A stretch of DNA of 64,000 bases. It comes from CBDBZL01 sp031399025 (GTDB lineage: Bacteria > Pseudomonadota > Alphaproteobacteria > Sphingomonadales > Sphingomonadaceae). The stretch's first letter is position 1, and each line of letters starts with the position of its first letter. Of the stretch, positions 46,172-54,033 are shown in pieces. A program made the position numbers and the translations under genes. The DNA is taken from assembly GCA_031399025.1 (NCBI GenBank), contig JANNOJ010000065.1, forward strand, positions 51,306 through 115,305, written 5' to 3'. The notes beneath the pieces were generated by a model. The model was not told where the DNA came from, searched no databases, and was given only the letters and a program-made list of their open reading frames with translations.

Positions 46172-46756
46172 TTACTCCCCGGCCTGGTCCTGGTGCTGAT
46201 CCAGCGGCACGCCAGCGGCGGGGCGGATGGCTTGGGCGGGCGCTGCGGCCTCGGCCGGCGCCTCGAGCGGGGGATAGAGCTGGTGGCAGCCGGTGCACAC
46301 GTTGTAGAGGGTGCCGCCCACCTCGAAGACCTTGTCGGGGTCGCGCGCGATCGCCGCTTGCTCGGCCTGCATGCCGATCTCCACCAGGCCGCGGGAAAAA
46401 TCCATCCAGTCCTCGCCGCGCCCTTCGGCATAGAGCGGGGTCATCAGCAGATTGCCGTATTCGGTCAGGCTGGCGGCGGCGGTGCGGGTGGCGAGCCATT
46501 GCGCATCGGTTTCGGGGCGGATGTCGTGCTCGCCCGTCTCGTCACTGACGAACTGGACCGATCGCCAATAGATGTCGGCCGTGGGCTGGACGACGTCGGC
46601 CATCAGCTGCTGGATGGTGTGCGCGCGGACGAACGCGGGTTCGCCTCCTTCGCCGGCCACCGCATCGCCGGGCTGACCGCCGCTGCAAGCGCCCAGGGCG
46701 AGGACCGCACTCCATGTGGCGGCCATGCCGGTCAGCCTGGGCGCCCGTTGGTTCAT
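46172..46756 (-). CDS. c-type cytochrome lipoprotein
   Basis: 194 residues with a lipobox (LALGACSGG, Cys24) and a single heme motif near the C-terminus, Cys154-x-x-Cys157-His158 (VCTGCHQLYPP). A helical four-helix-bundle pattern before it (EPAFVRAHTIQQLMADVVQPTADIYW...) resembles cytochrome c-prime, where CxxCH lies in the last helix. Transcribed first in a unit with HupE/UreJ and the anchored protein, so the three may form an inner-membrane/periplasm redox or metal system. Confidence 0.75.
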   Translation of the reverse strand: MNQRAPRLTGMAATWSAVLALGACSGGQPGDAVAGEGGEPAFVRAHTIQQLMADVVQPTADIYWRSVQFVSDETGEHDIRPETDAQWLATRTAAASLTEYGNLLMTPLYAEGRGEDWMDFSRGLVEIGMQAEQAAIARDPDKVFEVGGTLYNVCTGCHQLYPPLEAPAEAAAPAQAIRPAAGVPLDQHQDQAGE

Positions 46757-46953
46757 CGCGGATCCTCTTCCATTGGCCCGGCTATAGGGCAAGCGGCGCA
46801 CAAATCCACCGTATGCACGGGCACGCCGTTGACGGTGCCCCGGATGGGACGCTAGCGGTAGAGGCTTATAAATTCAGGGTAAAGGATCCGAGGCGTACCC
46901 GGTCGGTTGACTTAGGCCGGAATTCTAGCGCCGACGTGCGAAAGGTAAGTGCG

Positions 46954-47355
46954 ATGACCTCGATTGCAGCGGATCAGGGCCGTTGGGTCAAGACCGCCCT
47001 GGCGACGCTTGCGGCCGGCGCGATGACCGTGCCGCCGGCCAGCGCCTGGGCGACCGGCGAGGATCCGGCCCAGCCGGCGACGCCCGCTGCGGCGGCGGCC
47101 CCGCTGACCGACGAGCAGGTCGCGCTGGCCCGCGAAACCTTCAACAGTTTCGCGTGCGGCGCCTGTCACGCGCTCGGCGACGCCGCCGCCACCGGACAGG
47201 TCGGTCCGGCGCTCGATGGCAATGGCAAACTGGACCATGCCTTGATCGTGGACCGCGTGGCCAAAGGCCAGGGCGCGATGCCCGGCTTCCGCGGCCAGAT
47301 CCCCGACGAGGATATCGCCGTGCTCGCCAGCTATGTGATGCAGGTCAAGAAGTAG
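46954..47355 (+). CDS. Small periplasmic cytochrome c
   Basis: 133 residues. An N-terminal hydrophobic export segment (WVKTALATLAAGAMTVPPASAWA), then a class I cytochrome c domain: heme motif Cys68-x-x-Cys71-His72 (FACGACHALG), axial Met109 (GQGAMPGF) and C-terminal helix DEDIAVLASYVMQV. Divergently transcribed from the cytochrome lipoprotein unit, with which it shares a 200-nt promoter region. It could be an electron acceptor for periplasmic dehydrogenases. Confidence 0.88.
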   Translation: MTSIAADQGRWVKTALATLAAGAMTVPPASAWATGEDPAQPATPAAAAAPLTDEQVALARETFNSFACGACHALGDAAATGQVGPALDGNGKLDHALIVDRVAKGQGAMPGFRGQIPDEDIAVLASYVMQVKK

Positions 47356-47577
47356 CAGCGCTGCCCCGAGCGGCAGGGCAAAGGGCAGCGTCGGCTCCCC
47401 CCTGTTCATATAGACCTCAACGCTGGGCCTCTTGCCCGCCACCGGGCGCAGCGCAGAGCGGACCGGAGCATTCGCCCAGCAGGGCCGACTGCCCGGGTCC
47501 AGGGCGAGGGGATGCTCCCGTGTCGCCAGGGGTCTGGCGCGGCAGGAAACCGGGGCGCTTCAAGCCGTTGTCGCGCC

Positions 47578-48951
47578 ATGGCCGATGATGCCAAGCTCAC
47601 GCGCGGCTCGATCGCCGGCCATCTCGTGGCGCAAACCACGCCGCTGATGCTGGGCGTGGCGGCCATCATCTCGGTTGGCCTGGCCGATGCCTACTTCCTT
47701 GGCCAATTGGGCAGCGCCGAACTGGCCGCGATCGGCTTCGTGTTCCCGGTCACGACCGCGCTCGCGAGCCTGGGGGTGGGGGTTATCGCCGGCGTGAGCT
47801 CGGTGGTCAGCCGCGCGCTGGGGGAGGGAAACCAGGCCAAGGCGCACGGCCTGGCCAATCTGGGGGTCGTGCTCGGCTTTGCCGCCGGCGTGCTCATCGC
47901 CGGGTTGCTGCTCTTGGGGCGCGAGCCCTTGTTCCGCCTGATGCAGGCAGAACCCGCGCTGCTGCCGCTGATCGATGCTTACATGTGGCCCTATGCGCTG
48001 GGCTTTCCGCTGCTGCTGACGATGATGGGGATGAACGGCGTGCTGCGCGGGCAAGGCGCCGCGGGGCGCTCGACCGCCATCCTGCTCGCCTATGCCGCGG
48101 TCAACTTGGCGCTTGATCCGCTGCTTATCCTGGGCGGGCTTGGCGTGCCCGCGATGGGGATCGCAGGGGCGGGCTACGCCACGCTGGGTGGCTGGGCGGC
48201 GGGCCTGGCCGTGGCCATCGTGCTCATGCAGACCGGCGCCATCCCGTTTGATCCGCGCGCTCTGGCCCGCTGTGCGCCGCGCCGGGGCCTCGCCGCGCTG
48301 GCGCGGGTGGCCGGGCCGGCGGCGTTCTCGAGCGCGATCAGCCCCGCCGGGCTCGCCGTGCTCACCGCGCTGCTCGCGGCCGAGGGGCAGGCAGCGGTGG
48401 CCGGGTTCGGCGCCGGCGGGCGGCTGCAGACCTTTGCCGTGGTGCCGCTGCTCGGCCTGTCGAGCGCGATCGGTGCGATCGTCGGGCAGAACTGGGGCGC
48501 GGGCGAATACCGCCGGGCGCGGCTGGCGATGCTCCAGTCGGGCCTGTTCTGCCTGGTCTACGGCCTTGGCGCAGGCATGGTGCTGTTCGCCGGGCGCAAC
48601 TGGTTCGCCGCCCAGTTCGGCGAGGATGCCGCCGTGGCGGCGGCGACCGCCCGCTACCTCGCGATCGCGGTGTGGGGATATGTCGGCTACGGCGTGCTGA
48701 TCGTGGTGGCCGGCGCCTTCAACGCCATCGACCGCGCGGGAACGGCGTTGGCCTTATCCCTCGCCCGGGTGCTGGTGCTACTAGTTCCGCTGGCGCTGCT
48801 GCTGCGACCCAGCCTTGGCGCCGATGCGATCTACTGGGCGGAGCTTGCCGCCAATCTCGCCGGAGGGTTGGTTGCAGCGCTTCTGGCCGCGCTCATCTTC
48901 CGGAACACCCGCAAATCCACCCAGCTACCGGTGGCGCCAAGCAGCGCTTGA
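47578..48951 (+). CDS. MATE family efflux transporter
   Basis: 457 residues with twelve hydrophobic helices and the two-fold MATE layout: TTPLMLGVAAIISVGLADAYFLGQLGSAELAAIGF in the first half, GPAAFSSAISPAGLAVLTALL in the second. These are cation-coupled drug or metabolite exporters. The start at 47578 (MADDAKLTRGSI) fits the family; longer frames extend into non-coding sequence. It is convergent with the ModE-like gene. Confidence 0.93.
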   Translation: MADDAKLTRGSIAGHLVAQTTPLMLGVAAIISVGLADAYFLGQLGSAELAAIGFVFPVTTALASLGVGVIAGVSSVVSRALGEGNQAKAHGLANLGVVLGFAAGVLIAGLLLLGREPLFRLMQAEPALLPLIDAYMWPYALGFPLLLTMMGMNGVLRGQGAAGRSTAILLAYAAVNLALDPLLILGGLGVPAMGIAGAGYATLGGWAAGLAVAIVLMQTGAIPFDPRALARCAPRRGLAALARVAGPAAFSSAISPAGLAVLTALLAAEGQAAVAGFGAGGRLQTFAVVPLLGLSSAIGAIVGQNWGAGEYRRARLAMLQSGLFCLVYGLGAGMVLFAGRNWFAAQFGEDAAVAAATARYLAIAVWGYVGYGVLIVVAGAFNAIDRAGTALALSLARVLVLLVPLALLLRPSLGADAIYWAELAANLAGGLVAALLAALIFRNTRKSTQLPVAPSSA

Positions 48952-48962
48952 GTCGGGCGCGG

Positions 48963-49331
48963 TCAACCGACGCAAGGCAACGGCGTTTCTCGAATGGCCG
49001 CCTCGAGCGCGGCAAGCGCCGGGCCGTGCGCGCTGCGCGCCAGCCCCTCCGCCAGCGTCCGATATGCTGCGAGCGCCCGTTCGCCGGCAGGCGTCAAATG
49101 AGCACCGGCGCGGCGCCCGCCGCCGGGCTGGGCCTGGACCAGAGGCTGGGCGAAGCAACGGTTCATCGCATCGACCAGCAGCCAGCCGCGCCGGTAGCTC
49201 ATTCCCAGATTGCGAGCGGCTGCCGAGATGGAGCCGTGCTCGGCAATCGCGACCAGCAGATCGGCCTTGCCTGGGCCCAGGGCGATCTCCTCGCCGCAGT
49301 AGAGCTGGATCGTGAGCTTGAGCCGGGCGAT
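48963..49331 (-). CDS. ModE-like winged-helix regulator without normal start codon
   Basis: The readable protein has a molybdate-regulator-type N-terminal winged helix (LKLTIQLYCGEEIALGPGKADLL, EHGSISAAARNLGMSYRRGWLLVDAMNRCF) and is about 122 residues if it starts at the position where homologues begin (MARLKL). There the codon is ATC at 49329-49331, preceded by AAGGA at good distance; there is no ATG, GTG or TTG in frame between the preceding stop and the domain. The next ATG (49202) would delete half the domain. Thus either ATC is used, the gene is inactive, or a base is wrong. No molybdate-binding domain is present, so it belongs to the short ModE-like group. Confidence 0.65.
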   Translation of the reverse strand: MARLKLTIQLYCGEEIALGPGKADLLVAIAEHGSISAAARNLGMSYRRGWLLVDAMNRCFAQPLVQAQPGGGRRAGAHLTPAGERALAAYRTLAEGLARSAHGPALAALEAAIRETPLPCVG

Positions 49332-49364
49332 CGGGCAATCCTTCGAGGACGCCGCCCGGCCGCC

Positions 49365-50162
49365 TCAGGCGAGCGGGCGGCTGGAGCCGAAGAACAGCGC
49401 CTGGCTGATCGCCGCACGCACGGTGTCTTCCTGGAAGGGCTTGGTGATGAGATAGGTCGGCTCGGGCCGGTCGCCGGTGAGCAGGCGCTCGGGGTAGGCG
49501 GTGATGAAGATCACCGGCACGCTGTCGATCGCCAGCACGTCGTCCACCGCGTCGAGCCCGGATGAGCCGTCGGCGAGCTGGATGTCGGCGAGCACCAGGC
49601 CCGGCGTCTTGTCCGCAACCACGACCTGCGCCTGGGTGCGAGTGGCTGCGGTGCCGCAAATTTCGTGCCCGAGTGAGCGGACCAGGTCTTCCAGTTGCAT
49701 CGAGATCAGCGGCTCGTCTTCGATGATGAGCACGCTCGTGGCCGTCTCGCGTTCAATTTCGGCGACCGCCTCGCGGACCAGCTCCTCGACGTCGCCGACC
49801 GCGATACCCATGATCTGGGCCGCTTCGGCAGGACTGAAATCCTCCACGGTGGTGAGCAGCAGCGCCTGGCGGTTGGCCGGGGTAATCTTTCGCAACTGGT
49901 CCTGCGCCGCGCGCTCGTGACCGGCCCCGCCGACGATTTCCTCCTCGACCACCTCCATATAGGCGCTCGCCCAGACCTTGTTGAACGCCCGGTACAGCGG
50001 CACCCGGCCCCCGCGCAACGATTGGGCCAGATCCTCGTCGGCAAGAGCTGCTTCGAGCGTCGCCTGGACGAAAGCGTCGCCGGTCGACTGCGAACCGGCC
50101 AAGGCTCGGGCGTAGCGGCGAAGAAACGGAAGATGCGCTGCGACTTCAGCCCCGATTGACAT
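49365..50162 (-). CDS. phyR: General stress response regulator PhyR
   Basis: 265 residues. An N-terminal ECF-sigma-like domain (about 1-135; LPFLRRYARALAGSQSTGDAFVQATLEA...FSPAEAAQIMGIAVGDVEELVREA) is fused to a C-terminal receiver (VLIIEDEPLISMQLEDLVRSLGHEI, phospho-acceptor Asp193 in LADIQLADGSSG, TKPF). This is the PhyR arrangement: when phosphorylated, it binds the anti-sigma factor NepR and frees the sigma factor EcfG. Start at 50162. A perfect EcfG-type promoter lies upstream (50192-50217). Unlike many alphaproteobacteria, nepR and ecfG are not next to it. Confidence 0.95.
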   Translation of the reverse strand: MSIGAEVAAHLPFLRRYARALAGSQSTGDAFVQATLEAALADEDLAQSLRGGRVPLYRAFNKVWASAYMEVVEEEIVGGAGHERAAQDQLRKITPANRQALLLTTVEDFSPAEAAQIMGIAVGDVEELVREAVAEIERETATSVLIIEDEPLISMQLEDLVRSLGHEICGTAATRTQAQVVVADKTPGLVLADIQLADGSSGLDAVDDVLAIDSVPVIFITAYPERLLTGDRPEPTYLITKPFQEDTVRAAISQALFFGSSRPLA

Positions 50163-50191
50163 GAAAAACCCTTCCCGTGAATATGCGCGTG

Positions 50192-50217
50192 AAACGCTGG
50201 AGCCCTGCTCGGGTTCC
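50192..50217 (-). promoter_or_regulatory. EcfG-type promoter of phyR
   Basis: On the minus strand GGAAC (50217-50213), a 16-nt spacer and CGTTT (50196-50192) match the known EcfG consensus exactly. It lies 30 nt before the phyR start, indicating autoregulation by the general stress response. Confidence 0.75.
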
Positions 50218-50383
50218 ATCCGCGCGGGAACCTGCTGCGCCCGGTCCCGGGTGGGCGGCCCACTTCATGACGCTGTCCATCGGCGTCCCGGGGCCTCTAT
50301 GCAAGCGCCTTGGCGGGCACATGCTAGCAAAGCCATCTTTGGCACGGACGATGACGCATTTGCAGCGAAAATTTCGAGGCGCG

Positions 50384-50409
50384 GGAACCGGCGCTTTTGG
50401 CGGTCATTT
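50384..50409 (+). promoter_or_regulatory. EcfG-like promoter facing away from phyR
   Basis: GGAAC (50384-50388), 16-nt spacer, then CATTT (50405-50409): one mismatch from the GGAAC-N16-CGTTT consensus. It points rightwards into a region with no open frame that ends in a strong terminator. Confidence 0.5.
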
Positions 50410-50415
50410 ATGCTC

Positions 50416-50503
50416 ACGTCACCACCGAGACCCCCCTCCCGTCCAAGCGGTTGGTGACACGATCCCGAAAGGCCTTCGCTCTTACGAGCGGAGGCCTTTT
50501 TTT
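50416..50503 (+). ncRNA. Candidate EcfG-dependent small RNA
   Basis: Between the EcfG-like promoter and a near-perfect intrinsic terminator there is room for a transcript of about 88 nt and no credible protein (only a 15-codon frame). Its middle carries a C-rich single-stranded stretch (GACCCCCCTCCCG), the type of seed that pairs with ribosome-binding sites in alphaproteobacterial stress sRNAs such as GsrN of Caulobacter. The ends are estimated from the promoter and terminator. Confidence 0.5.
50468..50503 (+). terminator. Intrinsic terminator
   Basis: AAAGGCCTTCGCTC and GAGCGGAGGCCTTT form a 14-bp stem (one G-U pair) with a TTAC loop, followed by a run of seven T. It terminates a rightward transcript that starts in the phyR upstream region. 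Confidence 0.85.
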
Positions 50504-50575
50504 CGCCCGCGCCGTTCTGCCCGGGGGTGGCGACGCGCGGTCACCATCAGCAGACTGCTCTCACCCAAATCCCTG

Positions 50576-51022
50576 CTAACGCTCGCCGCGCAGTCGGGCG
50601 AACAAGCCGACCTTACGCTCGCTCGCCAGCACCTCGACCAGTTCGGCCGGATCGTACGGCTTCTCGAACACCGCGCCCATTTCGGCGATTTCGGGCGGGA
50701 TGTCCTCGGGGGCGCCGGTGGAGAAAATGATGCGTGGCCGCTTGGGGCCAAGCAGGTCGACCAGCTCGGCCAGCGCCCAGCCATCGTCGCGGTCGTTCAG
50801 ATGGACGTCGAGGATGATGGCGTCGGGACGGCTGATTTCCAGTTCGGCCATGGTGGCGGCGATGCTGGAGCAGAGCACCACACTGCCGGCTCCGCCATCG
50901 AGTAGCGCGGCCTCGATGGCGACGCCCACGATCGGATCATCCTCCACCACCAGCACGCGACGCAAGTGACGCAGAGGCGCGGCTCGCTTGCCGTTCGCAC
51001 CGGTGGTGTTGGAGCGCCCCAT
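50576..51022 (-). CDS. Single-domain response regulator
   Basis: 148 residues consisting only of a receiver domain: RVLVVEDDPIVGVAIEAALLDGG, phospho-acceptor Asp72 (IILDVHLND), IIFSTGAPEDIPP and FEKPYDPAEL. No output domain. The IIFSTG stretch is close to the 'FATGUY' motif of stress-response single-domain regulators such as SdrG of Sphingomonas. An EcfG-type promoter precedes it (51076-51101), so it is probably part of the phosphorelay that feeds PhyR. Confidence 0.85.
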   Translation of the reverse strand: MGRSNTTGANGKRAAPLRHLRRVLVVEDDPIVGVAIEAALLDGGAGSVVLCSSIAATMAELEISRPDAIILDVHLNDRDDGWALAELVDLLGPKRPRIIFSTGAPEDIPPEIAEMGAVFEKPYDPAELVEVLASERKVGLFARLRGER

Positions 51023-51075
51023 CGATATCCTCGGCAAAGGCCGCGGAAATGGCCCTCCATACCCGCCGCCGGATC

Positions 51076-51101
51076 AACGCGATGGCCGCCTTCACGGTTC
51101 C
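51076..51101 (-). promoter_or_regulatory. EcfG-type promoter of single-domain regulator
   Basis: On the minus strand GGAAC (51101-51097), a 17-nt spacer and CGTT (51079-51076). Position 54 nt before the regulator start fits a functional promoter. Confidence 0.65.
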
Positions 51102-51125
51102 CGCCAGGGGCGGCCCTGCTCCCGA

Positions 51126-52304
51126 CTATAGAAGGGATTTGTGATAAATACGATACTCGCGGTTCTTGGTGCTCTTGAGCGTATCCGCGATGGCCACCAT
51201 GCCCTTGTTGTCCTCCAAGACCCAGCCGATCTCGCCGCGCACGCAGCCGTGATTGGCCACTGCTTCGCGGCGGATGTACTCGATCATCATGAAAGCCAGC
51301 TGGCTGGCCAGGCGCGAATTCTGCAGCCGGCGGCGCACGCCCATCAGCGGCACCCGGAAAGTGCGCGACTGCGGGTTGCGCAGCCACCACAGCAGCCTGA
51401 TCCAGTTGAACGGGTACAGCCGCCCGTTCATCCCCTTGATCACTTCGTTGACGTCGGGCAGCGCCAGCATGAACGCGACGGGTTCGCCGTCGAGCTCGGC
51501 GATCATGTTGGTCTTGGCCAGGATCAGCGGCTCGAGCTTCCTGCCGCCATAGGCCTTCTCGGCCTCGGTAAACGGCACGAACCCCCAATTGCCCGACCAG
51601 GCGTCGTTGAGAATATCGATCACGATGGCCGCCTCGCGCCGGAAGTCGGCCTTGTCCACCGGCCGCACATGGATGCGCGGATTGCGCTCGCCCGAGGCGA
51701 TAATCCGGTCGATGAGCGGCGGAAACTTCTGGTCGACCGGCAGCGCGTAGGTGATCAGCGACTTGGCCTTGCTGTAGCCGGCGCTCTCGATCCAATCCTG
51801 GTAGCGCGGATTGTCGTGCCCCATCAGGATGGTTGCCGGCTGGTCGTGGCCGTAGACCAGCAGGCCCGGCTCCTCCCACACCGATTGGCTGAGCGGCGCG
51901 AGCACGCGGGTCATGCCCTGGCTGCGCAGCCAGTCCTCGGCCCGGGCGATCAAGGCGTGGGCGACGGCACGGTCTTCCGCCTCGAACAGGCCCCAATTGC
52001 CGGTCCCCGGGCCCATGCCTTGCTCGGGCGGTTGCTCCAAAGCAAGCTCGTCGATGTGGGCGGAAATGCGCCCCACGGTACGCCCCGCGCGAAAGGCCAG
52101 GAACAGCTGCATGCGGGCATGTTCGTGGAACGGGTTCTTGCCCGGGGTCAGCAGCTCGATCGCCTCCGCGCGAAGCGGCGGCACCCAATTCGGGTCGCTC
52201 TTGTTCAGCCGGTAGGGGAGGTCGATGAACGCGCGGAAGTCGCCCTTGCCGGCGACCGGCGCGATCTCTATCTGTTCGCCGGGCAAGGTCCCGCTGATGT
52301 TCAT
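51126..52304 (-). CDS. GNAT-fold acyltransferase-like protein
   Basis: 392 residues. The N-terminal half has PVAGKGDFRAFIDLPYRLNKSDPNWVPPLRAEAIELLTPGKNPFHEHA and FLAFRAGRTVGRISA, a pattern of GNAT-fold proteins of unknown substrate; the C-terminal half has MIAELDGEPVAFMLALPDVNEV as a second acyltransferase-like part. GNAT-type proteins of this size include the bacterial ceramide synthase of Caulobacter, and sphingomonads make glycosphingolipids. With a fatty acid desaturase divergent from it, a role in sphingolipid or other lipid N-acylation is a reasonable guess, not established. Confidence 0.7.
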   Translation of the reverse strand: MNISGTLPGEQIEIAPVAGKGDFRAFIDLPYRLNKSDPNWVPPLRAEAIELLTPGKNPFHEHARMQLFLAFRAGRTVGRISAHIDELALEQPPEQGMGPGTGNWGLFEAEDRAVAHALIARAEDWLRSQGMTRVLAPLSQSVWEEPGLLVYGHDQPATILMGHDNPRYQDWIESAGYSKAKSLITYALPVDQKFPPLIDRIIASGERNPRIHVRPVDKADFRREAAIVIDILNDAWSGNWGFVPFTEAEKAYGGRKLEPLILAKTNMIAELDGEPVAFMLALPDVNEVIKGMNGRLYPFNWIRLLWWLRNPQSRTFRVPLMGVRRRLQNSRLASQLAFMMIEYIRREAVANHGCVRGEIGWVLEDNKGMVAIADTLKSTKNREYRIYHKSLL

Positions 52305-52400
52305 ACGCGCCTCATGGCTGGAGGTGTACCCTTAAGCGGAAAGTCGGACGCGTAAAGTCAAGCAAGCCCTGGTGCCGCGACCGGCGGAGCATTTACCTTT

Positions 52401-53522
52401 ATGTCGATGACCATTGCCCAGGCTACCAACCCGCGCGCCGAGGCTGCCGACCGCCTGGCGCGGGTCGTCTGCGCGCCGCTAGCGGATGACAAGGCCATGC
52501 TGCGCGCGGCCGCCGAGCTGACCCGCGATATCTCCTCGGCGCGCCCGGCGATCTATTGGCCCGATATGCTCGGCTCGGCCCTGCTGGGCTACGGCGCGCT
52601 TGCCGGTGCGATCCTGGCCGGGAGCACCTGGGTAGCGCTCGCCTTGGCGGCGGTATCGGTGCTGGCGCTCTATCGGGCGCTGCTGTTCATCCACGAGCTC
52701 ACCCATCTAAACCGCAACGCGCTTCCCGGCTTCCGCACCGCGTGGAACATGGTGGTGGGAATTCCGCTGCTGACCCCTTCGTTGATGTACGAAGGGGTGC
52801 ACACGCTGCACCATGCGCGCACGCGGTACGGCACCACCGAGGACCCCGAATACCTGCCGCTGGCGCGGATGAAGCCGTGGACGCTGCCGCTGTTCGTGGT
52901 GGTCTCGTTGCTCGCACCGCCGGCGCTGCTCGTGCGCTTCGGCCTGCTCGCGCCCCTGGGGCTGGTCGTTCCGGCAATCCGGCGGTTGAACTGGGAGAAG
53001 TTCTCGGCCCTGTCGATCAATCCCGGATTTCGCAGGCGCCAGGCGGAACTGGCAGATCGACGGCGCTTCGCCGTGCTTGAAGCCGGCGCCAGCGTCTGGG
53101 CGATAACGCTCATGGCCTCGGTGTTGCTGTTCGGCCCACGGCCGCTGCTGATCGCACTGGCGGTGATGGGCGTGGTGGCGTTGCTCAACCAGCTGCGCAC
53201 GCTGGGGGCGCATCTATGGGAGAACGACGGCGAGGCGATCAGCGTGACCGCGCAATATCTCGACAGCGTCAACGTGCCGCCGCCCTCGCCGCTCGCCGCC
53301 CTGTGGGCGCCGGTGGGGCTGCGTTACCACGCCACCCACCACCTGCTGCCCTCGCTGCCCTACCACGCGCTCGGCGAGGCGCATCGGCGGCTGGCGGCGG
53401 CGCTGGCGCCGGAGACCACCTACTTGCGCGCTAGCCACAAGGGCCTGGGCCCGCTCGTCTGGCGGATCGCCCGTGCGACCATGGGTCGTCAGCGGGGCGG
53501 CGGGCCGAACCCGGGCGTATAG
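52401..53522 (+). CDS. Membrane fatty acid desaturase family protein
   Basis: 373 residues with four hydrophobic helices and the three histidine boxes of diiron membrane desaturases/hydroxylases: HELTH, HTLHH and HATHH. The spacing fits acyl-lipid or sphingolipid modifying enzymes. Divergent from the GNAT-like gene, with less than 100 nt between starts. The substrate cannot be assigned from sequence. Confidence 0.88.
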   Translation: MSMTIAQATNPRAEAADRLARVVCAPLADDKAMLRAAAELTRDISSARPAIYWPDMLGSALLGYGALAGAILAGSTWVALALAAVSVLALYRALLFIHELTHLNRNALPGFRTAWNMVVGIPLLTPSLMYEGVHTLHHARTRYGTTEDPEYLPLARMKPWTLPLFVVVSLLAPPALLVRFGLLAPLGLVVPAIRRLNWEKFSALSINPGFRRRQAELADRRRFAVLEAGASVWAITLMASVLLFGPRPLLIALAVMGVVALLNQLRTLGAHLWENDGEAISVTAQYLDSVNVPPPSPLAALWAPVGLRYHATHHLLPSLPYHALGEAHRRLAAALAPETTYLRASHKGLGPLVWRIARATMGRQRGGGPNPGV

Positions 53523-53581
53523 CCGGCGACGGCGGCGGAGACGGCTGAGCGCGATTCGCCTCACGCCCTCGCCACAGATGA

Positions 53582-53614
53582 GAAAGGCCGCCCACCCGTG
53601 GTGAGCGGCCTTTC
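53582..53614. terminator. Bidirectional hairpin between convergent genes
   Basis: GAAAGGCCGC and GCGGCCTTTC pair over 10 bp around a CACCCGTGGTG-type loop, with A-rich and T-rich ends on the two sides. It lies between the desaturase and the repeat lipoprotein and can serve both strands. Confidence 0.7.
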
Positions 53615-53631
53615 GCGTGGGTTGGGCCGAC

Positions 53632-53904
53632 TTACTCGGCGGCAGCCGGGGGGGTCTCTTCGGCCATCGGGTCGGTTGCCGTCGCATCCTCGGCCATCGG
53701 GTCGGCAGCCATCGGATCTTCGGCCATGGGATCGGCGGCCATCGGATCGGCGGCCATCGGGTCGGTGGCGGAGTCCATCGGCGCGGCTTCTTCCATCGGC
53801 ATCGCGGCTTCGGTCTCTACGGCTTCCGGCTCCTCGGTGCCGCCGCAGGCGGACAGGGCGAAGAGGAAGGGAGCGGTCAGGGCAATCTTGGCAAACGTGT
53901 TCAT
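53632..53904 (-). CDS. Small acidic lipoprotein with DPMA repeats
   Basis: 90 residues. A signal peptide ends in a lipobox (LFALSAC, Cys20). The mature part is almost only Glu, Asp, Ala, Met and Pro, with about six tandem copies of DPMAA/DPMAE and a PPAAAE end. The repeat is also tandem at DNA level (15-nt unit, 53665-53790), so copy number can change by slippage. No known family. Net charge and repeats suggest a disordered envelope protein, possibly metal- or cation-binding; this is a guess. Confidence 0.75.
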   Translation of the reverse strand: MNTFAKIALTAPFLFALSACGGTEEPEAVETEAAMPMEEAAPMDSATDPMAADPMAADPMAEDPMAADPMAEDATATDPMAEETPPAAAE

Positions 53905-54033
53905 GGCGGTTCTCCTGGCCGACCGCGATACGCATCGGCCCAATGCTAGACGAGCGACCCAGGGTCGCGGTTCCAAAAGCGGCAAAAAAGCGGCACATGC
54001 AAGGCAAAAGCGTGGCGAGGCACCCGGAGTGCA

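Noticed and set aside
50177..50905. Plus-strand frame next to phyR as nepR or a regulator
   Set aside because: No NepR-like helix pattern; the frame runs through the terminator and antisense to the single-domain regulator.
53665..53790. Regular short repeats as a CRISPR array
   Set aside because: The 15-nt units are contiguous without spacers and encode the DPMA repeats of a lipoprotein.
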